9,660 bases of DNA from Blastocatellia bacterium (GTDB lineage Bacteria > Acidobacteriota > Blastocatellia > Pyrinomonadales > Pyrinomonadaceae). The position numbers were made by a program, and so were the translations under genes. The stretch spans positions 1 to 9,660 of the forward strand of contig JACDAK010000044.1 in the NCBI GenBank assembly GCA_013695495.1. The letters run 5' to 3'. The notes below the pieces were generated by a model, which worked only from the letters and a program-made list of their open reading frames with translations, was not told where the DNA came from and ran no database searches. This document shows positions 1 to 6,507 of the stretch, piece by piece. The first letter of the stretch is position 1. Each line of letters begins with the position of its first letter.

Positions 1-922
1 TCACAACACTGGACTCAGACATTGGCAGGTCAGAAGTTCCTAGACTCAGAAACGGATGCCCGAAGGCATAGATCTTGTCGCCGTCCCGCATGGTCACCGT
101 ACCCGCCGCAGCGAGACTGTAATCACCCCGCGTCAGCTGCATCGAAACCGATGCACCGGGCTGAAGCGTGTCGTCCGTAGCCTTTTTCATCGGCGTCATC
201 ACCGCCGCTCCGCCGACTGCCGAAACCGGCACAAGCCCAGCTTTGATAAGCTGCGGTGCGAAAACGTCCAACACTTCCTGTGAAATGCCCGTAAATGTCA
301 CCGGCGTGCCTATCGGACGAAATGTCTGACCGGCCACTGCATTCATCATCGATGTTGACGACATCCCAGAAACCAACGCGCCGGAGGTGCCCGACATTCG
401 CGGCAGCTCCGGCTGCCAAGCACCGGACGCCATCTCCGCGAACGAAAATCCGGGCGCTTCTACCGCAGAGCTCTTGATCGAAGGAACCTGTTCGAAGATC
501 GAGACCATTTGCTCTATCGGCGTTATGCCGCAGATCGCTTCTTTAGAGAATGGAAAACTGTACGAAATGGCCCCAACCAGCTTCCCGTCGATGTAAACAG
601 GCGAGCCTGACATGCCCGCGAAAACGGCAGTACGGTCAGCTTGTCCGCCGCTGATGCGTCCAACGATAAGGTCCTGTTTCGGCCCGATGCCCCCGGGCAC
701 GATCCCCAAGATCTCTACGTTGAAATCTTCGGGAATATTCCCCCTGAAAACGGTCTTAGCCGTTCCACGCATCCCTTCGCGCACATCGCTCAGCGGCATA
801 AAGCCGGCACGAGGGACACTTGCCCCAGCTCCCACCGCGGAAGAGGATGGCGTTTGCGCGAATATCGGGACCGAGAAGAGGGAAAAGAGTAGGAAGAATG
901 CGGAGATCTTGAGGTTTATCAT
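1..922 (-). CDS. SpoIVB-type S55 peptidase domain protein, exported (C-terminus beyond the left edge)
   Basis: The minus frame is open from ATG at 922 to the window edge, giving 307 residues with no stop. Residues 1-23 form a signal peptide: Lys5, a Phe/Leu-rich core, and a likely cut after IFA. Residues 42-76 carry the start of the S55-type module (MPLSDVREGMRG, then TAKTVFRG and VEILGIVPG). The serine motif GMSGSPVYIDGKLVGA lies at 103-118 with Ser105 as presumed nucleophile, and AFGHP at 286-290 offers His289. In Bacillus SpoIVB, from memory, the His motif precedes the Ser motif; here the order is reversed. The family is common in non-sporulating acidobacteria, so a sporulation role is not implied and the substrate is unknown. 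In-frame ATGs at 934 and further upstream are possible starts; 922 gives the most compact signal peptide, and no Shine-Dalgarno decides it. The 136 nt between this gene and the divergent one at 1059 hold no promoter I can place firmly. Confidence 0.85.
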   Translation of the reverse strand, partial: MINLKISAFFLLFSLFSVPIFAQTPSSSAVGAGASVPRAGFMPLSDVREGMRGTAKTVFRGNIPEDFNVEILGIVPGGIGPKQDLIVGRISGGQADRTAVFAGMSGSPVYIDGKLVGAISYSFPFSKEAICGITPIEQMVSIFEQVPSIKSSAVEAPGFSFAEMASGAWQPELPRMSGTSGALVSGMSSTSMMNAVAGQTFRPIGTPVTFTGISQEVLDVFAPQLIKAGLVPVSAVGGAAVMTPMKKATDDTLQPGASVSMQLTRGDYSLAAAGTVTMRDGDKIYAFGHPFLSLGTSDLPMSESSVV

Positions 923-1058
923 TGTTAAAAACATCTTTGCTAATGCTGGTAAATATGGTAGCATCTTAGGTGGCATATCCGAAGCTTTTTCACTGGCTTC
1001 GATTAAGACTCGCTTTTGATCCTTCCGGTTGTATCTTCGATCGGCCCCTCCAGAGAAT

Positions 1059-2021
1059 ATGGCAAGCACTACCCGTTTATTCAAGAGTATTTCCCGACTT
1101 CTATTCCCGTCTCTTCTGATCGTGGTTCTGGCAGTCACCTTTGCATCGGTCTGGATAGTCTATGAGATCGCCCAGCCCGTGAATGTTGTGTACCTGGTCA
1201 CGCCCGAAAAGTACGGCCAGCTAAGTTCGCGAGCCGCACAGGTAACCGATGAGACTTGGACGAACCGAGACGGCACCTCTGCTCGCGGCTGGCTTCTGCG
1301 TGGCACACCCGGAGCACCTGCGGTCATACTGCTTCACCGTTACGGCGCAGATCGGTCACACGTTCTAAATCTCGGCGTTAAGCTCAGCGAGGCGACAAAC
1401 TTCACGATCCTCATGCCCGACCAACGCGGTCACGGGTTAAACCCTCTGGTCCCCTATTCGTCTTTTGGCGGATGTGAGACCACCGACAGTGCTGATGCGA
1501 TCCAGTATCTTCGCAGCCTCAAATCGCCTGAGCAGATGGATCTCGTAGGCCGCGATATCGGCATGTACGGGATCGAAATGGGAGCACTCGCGGCCCTTTC
1601 CGCCATGGCACAAAACGAGACGATCCGGGCCGTCGTGCTAGATTCGGTACCCGAAGACTCCGACAACCTTCTTGCAAGCGCTATCGACAAGCGCTTCCCG
1701 TTCGCGAGTTCGATCACATCGAAGATTGGCCAAGCTGGCACCATCCCCTTCTATTACGAGGGCTGCTACAAGCGCGACTCCGCTTGCGAGCTTGCAAAAC
1801 GCATCGGCACAAAGCAGGTACTGCTGCTCGGTGGTGCAGACGCGAAGGAGTTTCAAGGCCCCACAACGCGGCTAGCAAAGTGTTTTCCTGAAATTACTGT
1901 GGTGGAAACCAAGACCGACCTCAATCCGTCAGGCTACAACCTGATCAGTGCCTCTATCGAAGTCTCTGAGATATACGATCAGCGAGTGATCGATTTTCTG
2001 AAACTAGCCCTCGCTAACTAA
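1059..2021 (+). CDS. Membrane-anchored alpha/beta-hydrolase-fold protein with apparently lost catalytic residues
   Basis: The protein has 320 residues from ATG 1059; a TTG at 1029 would add ten. A basic N-terminus precedes one transmembrane segment (about residues 12-37), which predicts a domain outside the cytoplasm. The fold is recognisable: APAVILLHRYGADR at 86-99 matches the strand and oxyanion-loop region, and PDQRGHG at 120-126 is typical. The nucleophile elbow should be GxSxG but reads G171-I-E173-M-G175, so glutamate stands at the nucleophile position. GGADAKEF offers a candidate acid, Asp261. No histidine occurs anywhere after H125, so the usual C-terminal catalytic histidine is absent. 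I infer a non-catalytic or strongly altered member, perhaps a binding or scaffolding protein. Sequence through the fold is otherwise intact, with no frameshift. The start has only a poor Shine-Dalgarno (AGAGA). The stop overlaps the convergent LON-domain gene by four bases. Confidence 0.85.
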   Translation: MASTTRLFKSISRLLFPSLLIVVLAVTFASVWIVYEIAQPVNVVYLVTPEKYGQLSSRAAQVTDETWTNRDGTSARGWLLRGTPGAPAVILLHRYGADRSHVLNLGVKLSEATNFTILMPDQRGHGLNPLVPYSSFGGCETTDSADAIQYLRSLKSPEQMDLVGRDIGMYGIEMGALAALSAMAQNETIRAVVLDSVPEDSDNLLASAIDKRFPFASSITSKIGQAGTIPFYYEGCYKRDSACELAKRIGTKQVLLLGGADAKEFQGPTTRLAKCFPEITVVETKTDLNPSGYNLISASIEVSEIYDQRVIDFLKLALAN

Positions 2022-2716
2022 AGATCAAGCTTCTTATTGCTATGGCCGTTGGTCGAGGCAAGCTTTTGTATATCAGCTGATTCTTCCATCTGCCCGACTG
2101 ACTGCTCGAGTATGCTCTTTAGCTTCTCGAGCCGTTTCAGCGTGGATGTAAGCTCGAGCAGTTGATACTTTAGCTCATTGTCGAGGTTGAAAGCGGCGGT
2201 TACGAGGAACGAGAGCGGTTCGGGTTCTGCCTGTGGAATTTCGGGCAGCCGCCCCCGATTGCCGCTCAGCTTAAAGGCTGCCTTCGCGATTCGATTGAAC
2301 AGCTCATAGACTTCGTCTGCTGCCGGCCCGATCTCGTCTTCATTTTCCTTATCGTCCTCAAAAAACTCTACTTCCGCCGTCAGGTACGGTGCCCCTACAT
2401 CCACGTATTCAAGCAAGCGATATCGCACCAGCCCCGTAGTAACGATGTTTGACCGCTCATCCGGGACGGGCTGCACCTCCCGGACCTCCGCGACGCACCC
2501 TACCGAATTCGGCAGCGGCCGGTTTTCGAAATCGTCCGCAGGCTCAAACCGGCTGACGCCGAACACGTTCCGCTTCAATTCGATGTCCTTTAGCATCTGC
2601 CTGTATTTCGGCTCAAAAATGTGCAGCGGCAATAGCTCGTTAGGCAACAACACCAACGGCAATGGAAAGATCGGGAGATACTCGATCCCGCTCACTTTTT
2701 CGAGAGTTTCGGACAT
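2018..2716 (-). CDS. Stand-alone LON substrate-binding domain protein
   Basis: The protein has 232 residues. The N-terminal region has the LON-domain signature: LPIFPLPLVLLPNELLPLHI at residues 14-33, then FEPKYRQMLKD. The VGCVAEVREVQ strand and the GLVRYRLLEY strand follow. Residues from about 190 to the end are helical and probably coiled coil (LLELTSTLKRLEKLKSILEQ). There is no AAA+ ATPase and no Ser-Lys protease domain, so this is the short LON-only family and not Lon protease. Its molecular role is not established; substrate or partner binding is inferred from the domain. Its ATG overlaps the stop of the SbcD-like gene as TAATG, which indicates translational coupling and joint expression. 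The end overlaps the stop of the convergent hydrolase gene by four bases. No signal peptide is seen, so it is cytoplasmic. Confidence 0.9.
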   Translation of the reverse strand: MSETLEKVSGIEYLPIFPLPLVLLPNELLPLHIFEPKYRQMLKDIELKRNVFGVSRFEPADDFENRPLPNSVGCVAEVREVQPVPDERSNIVTTGLVRYRLLEYVDVGAPYLTAEVEFFEDDKENEDEIGPAADEVYELFNRIAKAAFKLSGNRGRLPEIPQAEPEPLSFLVTAAFNLDNELKYQLLELTSTLKRLEKLKSILEQSVGQMEESADIQKLASTNGHSNKKLDL

Positions 2717-3978
2717 TAGTTGGTCGCACTGCGTGTGTTTTCGGTCACGTGAAAGATGAAATCGGCGATCTTCTCAGGTTCGTCATCGCTGAGCGCCATT
2801 CGTTTTGCTCCGATCACTGCCTCTGCAACTCCCGCAGTCTTACCCTTAAACCTCTTATCACGAGCGATCAGATCCTCGACGACCCGGCGTTCAAGCTGCT
2901 CGCGCCCGATATCCTCCGCCACGTCTGCGGCAACAGCGTATTCCGACGGGATTGAGTTATTACGCACTCGAACATTTAGGGCCCCCGTCAATTTCCGGCC
3001 CTCGTCACGGATCTTCTGCATCTCTAGCGATGAATTAGGAAACCCGAGCTGTCCCGTGAGCGTGATCTCAAGGATAGGAGCCGGGTCGCCGGCTTCAGCC
3101 CTCCGAGCAGACGTGCGGAACAGGTTGAGCACACCGTCGATGACATCTTTCGGTTCTGAGTAAGACGTCACATCGAACGAAAGTCGTTGAAAAGGCCTGT
3201 GGCGGTACTCACGTTCGTGCCGAGCGTTGACCACGTTGTTCTCATCTACGGTAACGACAAAGACACCGCGCGTCTCGCGAAATTCCGAGATGTTCGTGAC
3301 TTCGATCGACCCCGGATTGAACGCCCAGTTGTCGATCTCGTAATGCATATGCGTATGCCCAAGCCCGACATAGTCCGTAACGGCCTTTAGCTCCTTCAAC
3401 GCAGTCAGAGACAGCGCGGGGATCGGATGCGTCTGGTGCCCTTCAACGTCTGTATGCAGCATCAGGATGTGAAAAGCACCCTCGCGCCTGTTTTCTCTGA
3501 TCGCTTCGGTCAACATCGGGATCGCCCAGTTCGCCGACGCTCCGTACCAGTCCGAGCCGAAGATACGGGCGCGCCCAATATCTATATACCCGCCGCGACC
3601 GTCCTCCCAGGCTTCGTAGGTCAACTTTCCGTCAATGTTGGTCGGCTCAAGCAAATGGACCAAATTCCAATTTGCCAGCGAGCGAAGCCAGCTGTACTCG
3701 CTGTCGTTCGACTTCTGATCGTGGTTTCCCTCGATCGTGACCACCGGAATTCCCGCCTGTTTCATCATGCTCAGGCCGGCAAAAGCGTAGTTCATCGTCT
3801 CGGGCGGCACGGTGCGCTTGTGAAAAAAGTCGCCGCACATTATTACGAAATCGACCTCTTCCTCGATGGCGTATCTCTGCAGCACATCCGCCCAAGCATC
3901 GAAAAAATCTCTCGGACTCTCGGGCAAGTTGTACCGAGTACACCCCAAATGCACGTCCGCAATATGCAAAAACTTCAT
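2716..3978 (-). CDS. sbcD: SbcD/Mre11-type DNA double-strand-break exonuclease subunit
   Basis: The 420-residue protein has the full calcineurin-type metallophosphoesterase set for two metal ions: D8xH10 in ADVHLG, GD50FFHK, GN85H86D, H175 in MLHTDVEG, and GH208TH210 followed by MH. Residues 1-240 form the nuclease domain. The remainder (about 250-420) resembles the capping and C-terminal region of the SbcD/Mre11 family and includes a charged helical stretch at 350-410. The expected role is Mn-dependent trimming of DNA ends and hairpins with an SbcC/Rad50 ATPase. No SbcC lies in the window: upstream is a divergent SDR and downstream is the coupled LON-domain gene. A partner encoded elsewhere is therefore inferred. 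No Shine-Dalgarno precedes ATG 3978; a TAAAAT box six bases upstream suggests a leaderless mRNA. Confidence 0.9.
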   Translation of the reverse strand: MKFLHIADVHLGCTRYNLPESPRDFFDAWADVLQRYAIEEEVDFVIMCGDFFHKRTVPPETMNYAFAGLSMMKQAGIPVVTIEGNHDQKSNDSEYSWLRSLANWNLVHLLEPTNIDGKLTYEAWEDGRGGYIDIGRARIFGSDWYGASANWAIPMLTEAIRENRREGAFHILMLHTDVEGHQTHPIPALSLTALKELKAVTDYVGLGHTHMHYEIDNWAFNPGSIEVTNISEFRETRGVFVVTVDENNVVNARHEREYRHRPFQRLSFDVTSYSEPKDVIDGVLNLFRTSARRAEAGDPAPILEITLTGQLGFPNSSLEMQKIRDEGRKLTGALNVRVRNNSIPSEYAVAADVAEDIGREQLERRVVEDLIARDKRFKGKTAGVAEAVIGAKRMALSDDEPEKIADFIFHVTENTRSATN

Positions 3979-3984
3979 GGTGCG

Positions 3985-3990
3985 ATTTTA
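3985..3990 (-). promoter_or_regulatory. Candidate -10 box for leaderless sbcD transcription
   Basis: Read on the minus strand this is TAAAAT (pattern TANNNT), six bases before ATG 3978. At that spacing transcription would begin at or next to the start codon. No -35-like hexamer lies 16-18 bases further upstream. The box overlaps the left arm of the palindrome at 3987-4005. Confidence 0.4.
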
Positions 3991-4005
3991 ACACACCGTG
4001 TTAAA
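3987..4005. promoter_or_regulatory. Perfect 8-3-8 palindrome between divergent genes, probable operator
   Basis: TTTAACAC, spacer ACC, then GTGTTAAA form a perfect inverted repeat of 19 bp, and the match does not extend on either side. It occupies the middle of the 36-nt gap between sbcD (minus) and the SDR gene (plus), overlapping a -10-like box on each strand. A dimeric regulator bound here would cover both start sites. It does not match the LexA boxes I know from E. coli, Bacillus or alphaproteobacteria. No regulator gene is present nearby. Confidence 0.5.
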
Positions 4006-4007
4006 TT
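4002..4007 (+). promoter_or_regulatory. Candidate -10 box for leaderless SDR transcription
   Basis: TAAATT (pattern TANNNT) ends seven bases before ATG 4015, so the transcript would start at about the A of the start codon. No Shine-Dalgarno lies between the box and the ATG. It overlaps the right arm of the palindrome at 3987-4005 and mirrors the box serving sbcD. Confidence 0.4.
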
Positions 4008-4014
4008 ACTTTTC

Positions 4015-4824
4015 ATGGATAAAGTCGTCGTGATCACGGGTGCATCTTCAGGGATCGGAAAAGAGACCGCAAAGCTCTTTCAGGCGAAAAACTGGAAGGT
4101 CGCCGCGACCATGCGTAAGCCCGAAGATTCCGCCGATCTGCAGCGGATCGCGGACATCGAATGCTTTCGCCTCGACGTAACGGACCCAAGTACTATCCAA
4201 AACGCTATCGACGACGTCCTCGAAAAGTTCGGACGTATCGACGTGGTTGTCAATAATGCGGGCTACGGGTTGATCGGCCCTTTCGAAGCGGCAACGCCGG
4301 AACAGATCGAACGGCAGATGAACACGAACCTTTACGGCGTAATGAACGTCTGTCGCGCAATACTTCCGTATTTTCGCGAGCAGCGAAGAGGTTACATCGT
4401 GAACGTCTCGTCGGTGAGCGGACTGATGACCTTTCCGCTCTCCAGTCTCTATCACGCATCAAAGTGGGCAGTCGAGGGTTTCTCGGAGTCACTTCACTAC
4501 GAACTCGACCAGTTCGATATTCGAGTAAAGCTGATCGATCCCGGCCCCATAAAATCGGATTTTTTCGAGCGGTCGCTAGACGTCGCGAAAACGGATGGTC
4601 TAACCGTTTATGACGACTTGATGAACCGATTCCTGCCTAATATGAAGAAGGGGACGGAATCGGCCCCCGACGGCTCAGTCGTCGCACAAGTCATCTATGA
4701 CGCAGTAACGGATAAGTCGCGCCGACTTAGATACGGTGCAAACACGAAAGGGATCCTGCGACTAAGGCGAGCCTTGCCGGACCGCTTATTCCTTGCATTG
4801 ATCAGAAAGTTGGTTTTAAAATAG
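4015..4824 (+). CDS. Classical short-chain dehydrogenase/reductase (17beta-HSD-like SDR)
   Basis: The 269-residue protein is a complete classical SDR. It has the Rossmann glycine motif TGASSGIG at 8-15, the DVTD loop at 54-57, NNAG at 80-83, the catalytic serine in NVSSVSG (about Ser133), and Y146HASK150. The stretch GLIGPFEAATPEQIERQMNT and the later KLIDPGPIKSDFF are typical of the 17beta-hydroxysteroid-dehydrogenase-like branch. It should oxidise or reduce a hydroxyl/keto group with NAD(P)(H); the substrate cannot be read from the sequence. The reading frame stays open far upstream, antisense to sbcD, but the family's N-terminus begins exactly at ATG 4015. No Shine-Dalgarno is present. The next gene, a radical SAM enzyme, begins 107 nt downstream on the same strand. 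Confidence 0.92.
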   Translation: MDKVVVITGASSGIGKETAKLFQAKNWKVAATMRKPEDSADLQRIADIECFRLDVTDPSTIQNAIDDVLEKFGRIDVVVNNAGYGLIGPFEAATPEQIERQMNTNLYGVMNVCRAILPYFREQRRGYIVNVSSVSGLMTFPLSSLYHASKWAVEGFSESLHYELDQFDIRVKLIDPGPIKSDFFERSLDVAKTDGLTVYDDLMNRFLPNMKKGTESAPDGSVVAQVIYDAVTDKSRRLRYGANTKGILRLRRALPDRLFLALIRKLVLK

Positions 4825-4844
4825 CTTATGTAAAGTTAAGGTGA

Positions 4845-4850
4845 GATAAT
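4845..4850 (+). promoter_or_regulatory. Possible -10 box upstream of the radical SAM gene
   Basis: GATAAT lies in the 107-nt gap after the SDR stop and would give a leader of about 75 nt. No convincing -35 is seen at the right distance, so co-transcription with the SDR gene is equally possible. Confidence 0.2.
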
Positions 4851-4931
4851 CCAACTTACTTGGACGTCCTTTTGTGCCCTCCAAAATTTAGTGGAACTCA
4901 CGAGAATTTTTCAGCTCTTCCAACGTGTCAA

Positions 4932-6497
4932 ATGAAGATATTGCTCTACAACCCGGATAACGGCATTACGCGTAATTTTATGCCGCACCTTTGGATGTTC
5001 CTGCTTCAGTCTCTTACACCGAAAGAGCACGAGGTCATCCTGATCGACGGAAATGCAAAGGCAATGAGCCGCGAACAGCTTGTCGCTTTTTGTAAAAAGG
5101 AGAACATCGGCCTCGTCGGCATTGGGGCCATGACTCGTATGGTGGCACGCGCCTACCAGGTCGCCGACTCTCTCCGCGAAGCAGGATTCAAAGTCGTGAT
5201 GGGCGGGCCGCACGTGACCGAATGTCCCGATGAAGCTCTTGGCCGGGACGGGGGGCCAAGGCATGCAGACGCAGTCGCCCTCGGCGAAGCTGACGCAACA
5301 TGGCCGCTCATCGTACGCGACGCCGCAAACGGCGAGTTGAAAGATATCTACACGCCGCAGATCGACACCAAAGGCAACGACGTAAAGCCAAGCCTTCAGC
5401 CATATCCGCACATCCCTTGGGAAACGCTTGATCTTGATCAATTCTCGCTGGTCCCCAAATTCTTTCAGCCTGTGCTGTCAAGGATGGGTGCGGGCTGGGG
5501 CAAGTTTTTCGTGGTGCCGATCGAAACCGGCCGCGGATGTCCTTACGGTTGCGAGTTCTGCACCGTTACCGGATTTTTTGGCGATTCGATCCGCTTTCGA
5601 ACGAACGAAAGCGTCGTCGAAGAATTGCTGAGACTCAAAGACCGTGCGAGGACAGAAAAAGGTCAGATAGCCGTTTTCTTTATCGACGATAATCTCGCGA
5701 TCAACAAGAAAAGGCTCAAAGGTTTGCTCCGCGACATGATCGCCGCCGGTGCGACGCTGCCATGGGTAGCCCAGATCAGTGCAAATTTACTCGGCGACGA
5801 GGAGTTGGTCGACTTGATCGCAGACGCCGGCGGCAAATGGATTTTCATCGGGATGGAATCCATCGACCCTGCAAACATGGCCGACGTGAACAAGCAGTTT
5901 TCGAAGCCGGCAGATTATCGCGCGGTACTCGACGGACTTGCTCGACGAAACATCTACGCGATCACCTCGTTCATCTTCGGTATGGACAACGACACCGTGG
6001 GTGTTGCGGACAGAACCGTCGACGAGATCGAGAGTTGGGCTCCCGGCCTGCCCGTATTCGGGCAACTAACGCCCTTCCCTTCAACTCCGCTATATACAAG
6101 GCTTGAGAAGGCAGGGCGCCTGCGGCGCACCAAGCACTGGCTCGATTTCGCTCCGTTTGTGATGGCGCACGATCCGCTCAAGATGACGATCGAAGAGGCG
6201 AAAGAAGAAACGTTCAGTGCGTGGTCGCGTTCCTATAGCCCGGAAAGGAATTGGGAAGCGATAAATGCTATCCGTAGTTCCCCTATACAGGTGCGTATCG
6301 GGCATATAGTCGCGAGGCTTTTCTTCCGCGGGATCTATTTTCCGCAGATGAGCAAAACGGCGTGGATGAAATTGTTATATGACAATCGTCGCAGCCTCCT
6401 GAGCTTGGCTCGCGAAGGATTTGGGACTTATCGTGCACATCGAAAACGCATGAGACGCGAGATTCCGATCGTGTCCGACGCCCACGAAGGACGATAA
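4932..6497 (+). CDS. B12-binding-domain radical SAM enzyme (DUF4070-like architecture)
   Basis: The protein has 521 residues from ATG 4932. Residues 1-135 resemble a cobalamin-binding Rossmann domain (KILLYNP at 2-8, VGIGAMTRM at 62-70, VVMGGPHVT at 88-96, LGEAD at 117-121). The base-on histidine motif DxHxxG is absent, as in many relatives. The radical SAM core follows with C203xxxC207xxC210 inside ETGRGCPYGCEFC, then FFIDDN at 249-254 and IGMESID at 306-312. The FGMDNDT and TPFPSTPLYTRLEKAGRL stretches (349-397) recall the DUF4070 group that includes the hopanoid methylase HpnP, but I cannot assign it to that activity. The C-terminal 110 residues are helical and basic. Residues 1-8 match the expected domain start, so the in-frame TTG at 4860 is disfavoured. 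The tail-to-tail distance to cysQ is 10 nt. Confidence 0.88.
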   Translation: MKILLYNPDNGITRNFMPHLWMFLLQSLTPKEHEVILIDGNAKAMSREQLVAFCKKENIGLVGIGAMTRMVARAYQVADSLREAGFKVVMGGPHVTECPDEALGRDGGPRHADAVALGEADATWPLIVRDAANGELKDIYTPQIDTKGNDVKPSLQPYPHIPWETLDLDQFSLVPKFFQPVLSRMGAGWGKFFVVPIETGRGCPYGCEFCTVTGFFGDSIRFRTNESVVEELLRLKDRARTEKGQIAVFFIDDNLAINKKRLKGLLRDMIAAGATLPWVAQISANLLGDEELVDLIADAGGKWIFIGMESIDPANMADVNKQFSKPADYRAVLDGLARRNIYAITSFIFGMDNDTVGVADRTVDEIESWAPGLPVFGQLTPFPSTPLYTRLEKAGRLRRTKHWLDFAPFVMAHDPLKMTIEEAKEETFSAWSRSYSPERNWEAINAIRSSPIQVRIGHIVARLFFRGIYFPQMSKTAWMKLLYDNRRSLLSLAREGFGTYRAHRKRMRREIPIVSDAHEGR

Positions 6498-6507
6498 AGA
6501 TTTCTGA

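Noticed and set aside
612..1019. Plus-strand 135-codon frame near the left end.
   Set aside because: It lies antisense to the S55 gene, whose signal peptide and motifs are clear; the translated product shows no recognisable domain.
1059..2021. Degenerate hydrolase as a decaying pseudogene.
   Set aside because: The frame is intact over 320 codons, the anchor and fold signatures are kept, and there is no frameshift or internal stop, so a maintained non-canonical protein is more likely.
3987..4005. SOS (LexA) operator controlling the DNA-repair gene.
   Set aside because: The palindrome TTTAACAC-ACC-GTGTTAAA does not match the LexA consensus types I know; it is kept only as an unassigned operator.
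3427..4014. Open frame extending the SDR gene about 195 codons upstream.
   Set aside because: It is antisense to the strongly supported sbcD coding region, and the SDR N-terminus (KVVVITGASSGIG) begins exactly at ATG 4015.
2716..4824. DNA-repair or anti-phage defence island centred on the SbcD-like nuclease.
   Set aside because: No SbcC, restriction, toxin, CRISPR or phage-related gene accompanies it; the neighbours are a LON-domain protein and an SDR.
4911..5441. Minus-strand 176-codon frame opposite the radical SAM gene.
   Set aside because: It is antisense to the B12-domain region with its clear motifs; composition is typical of a shadow frame.
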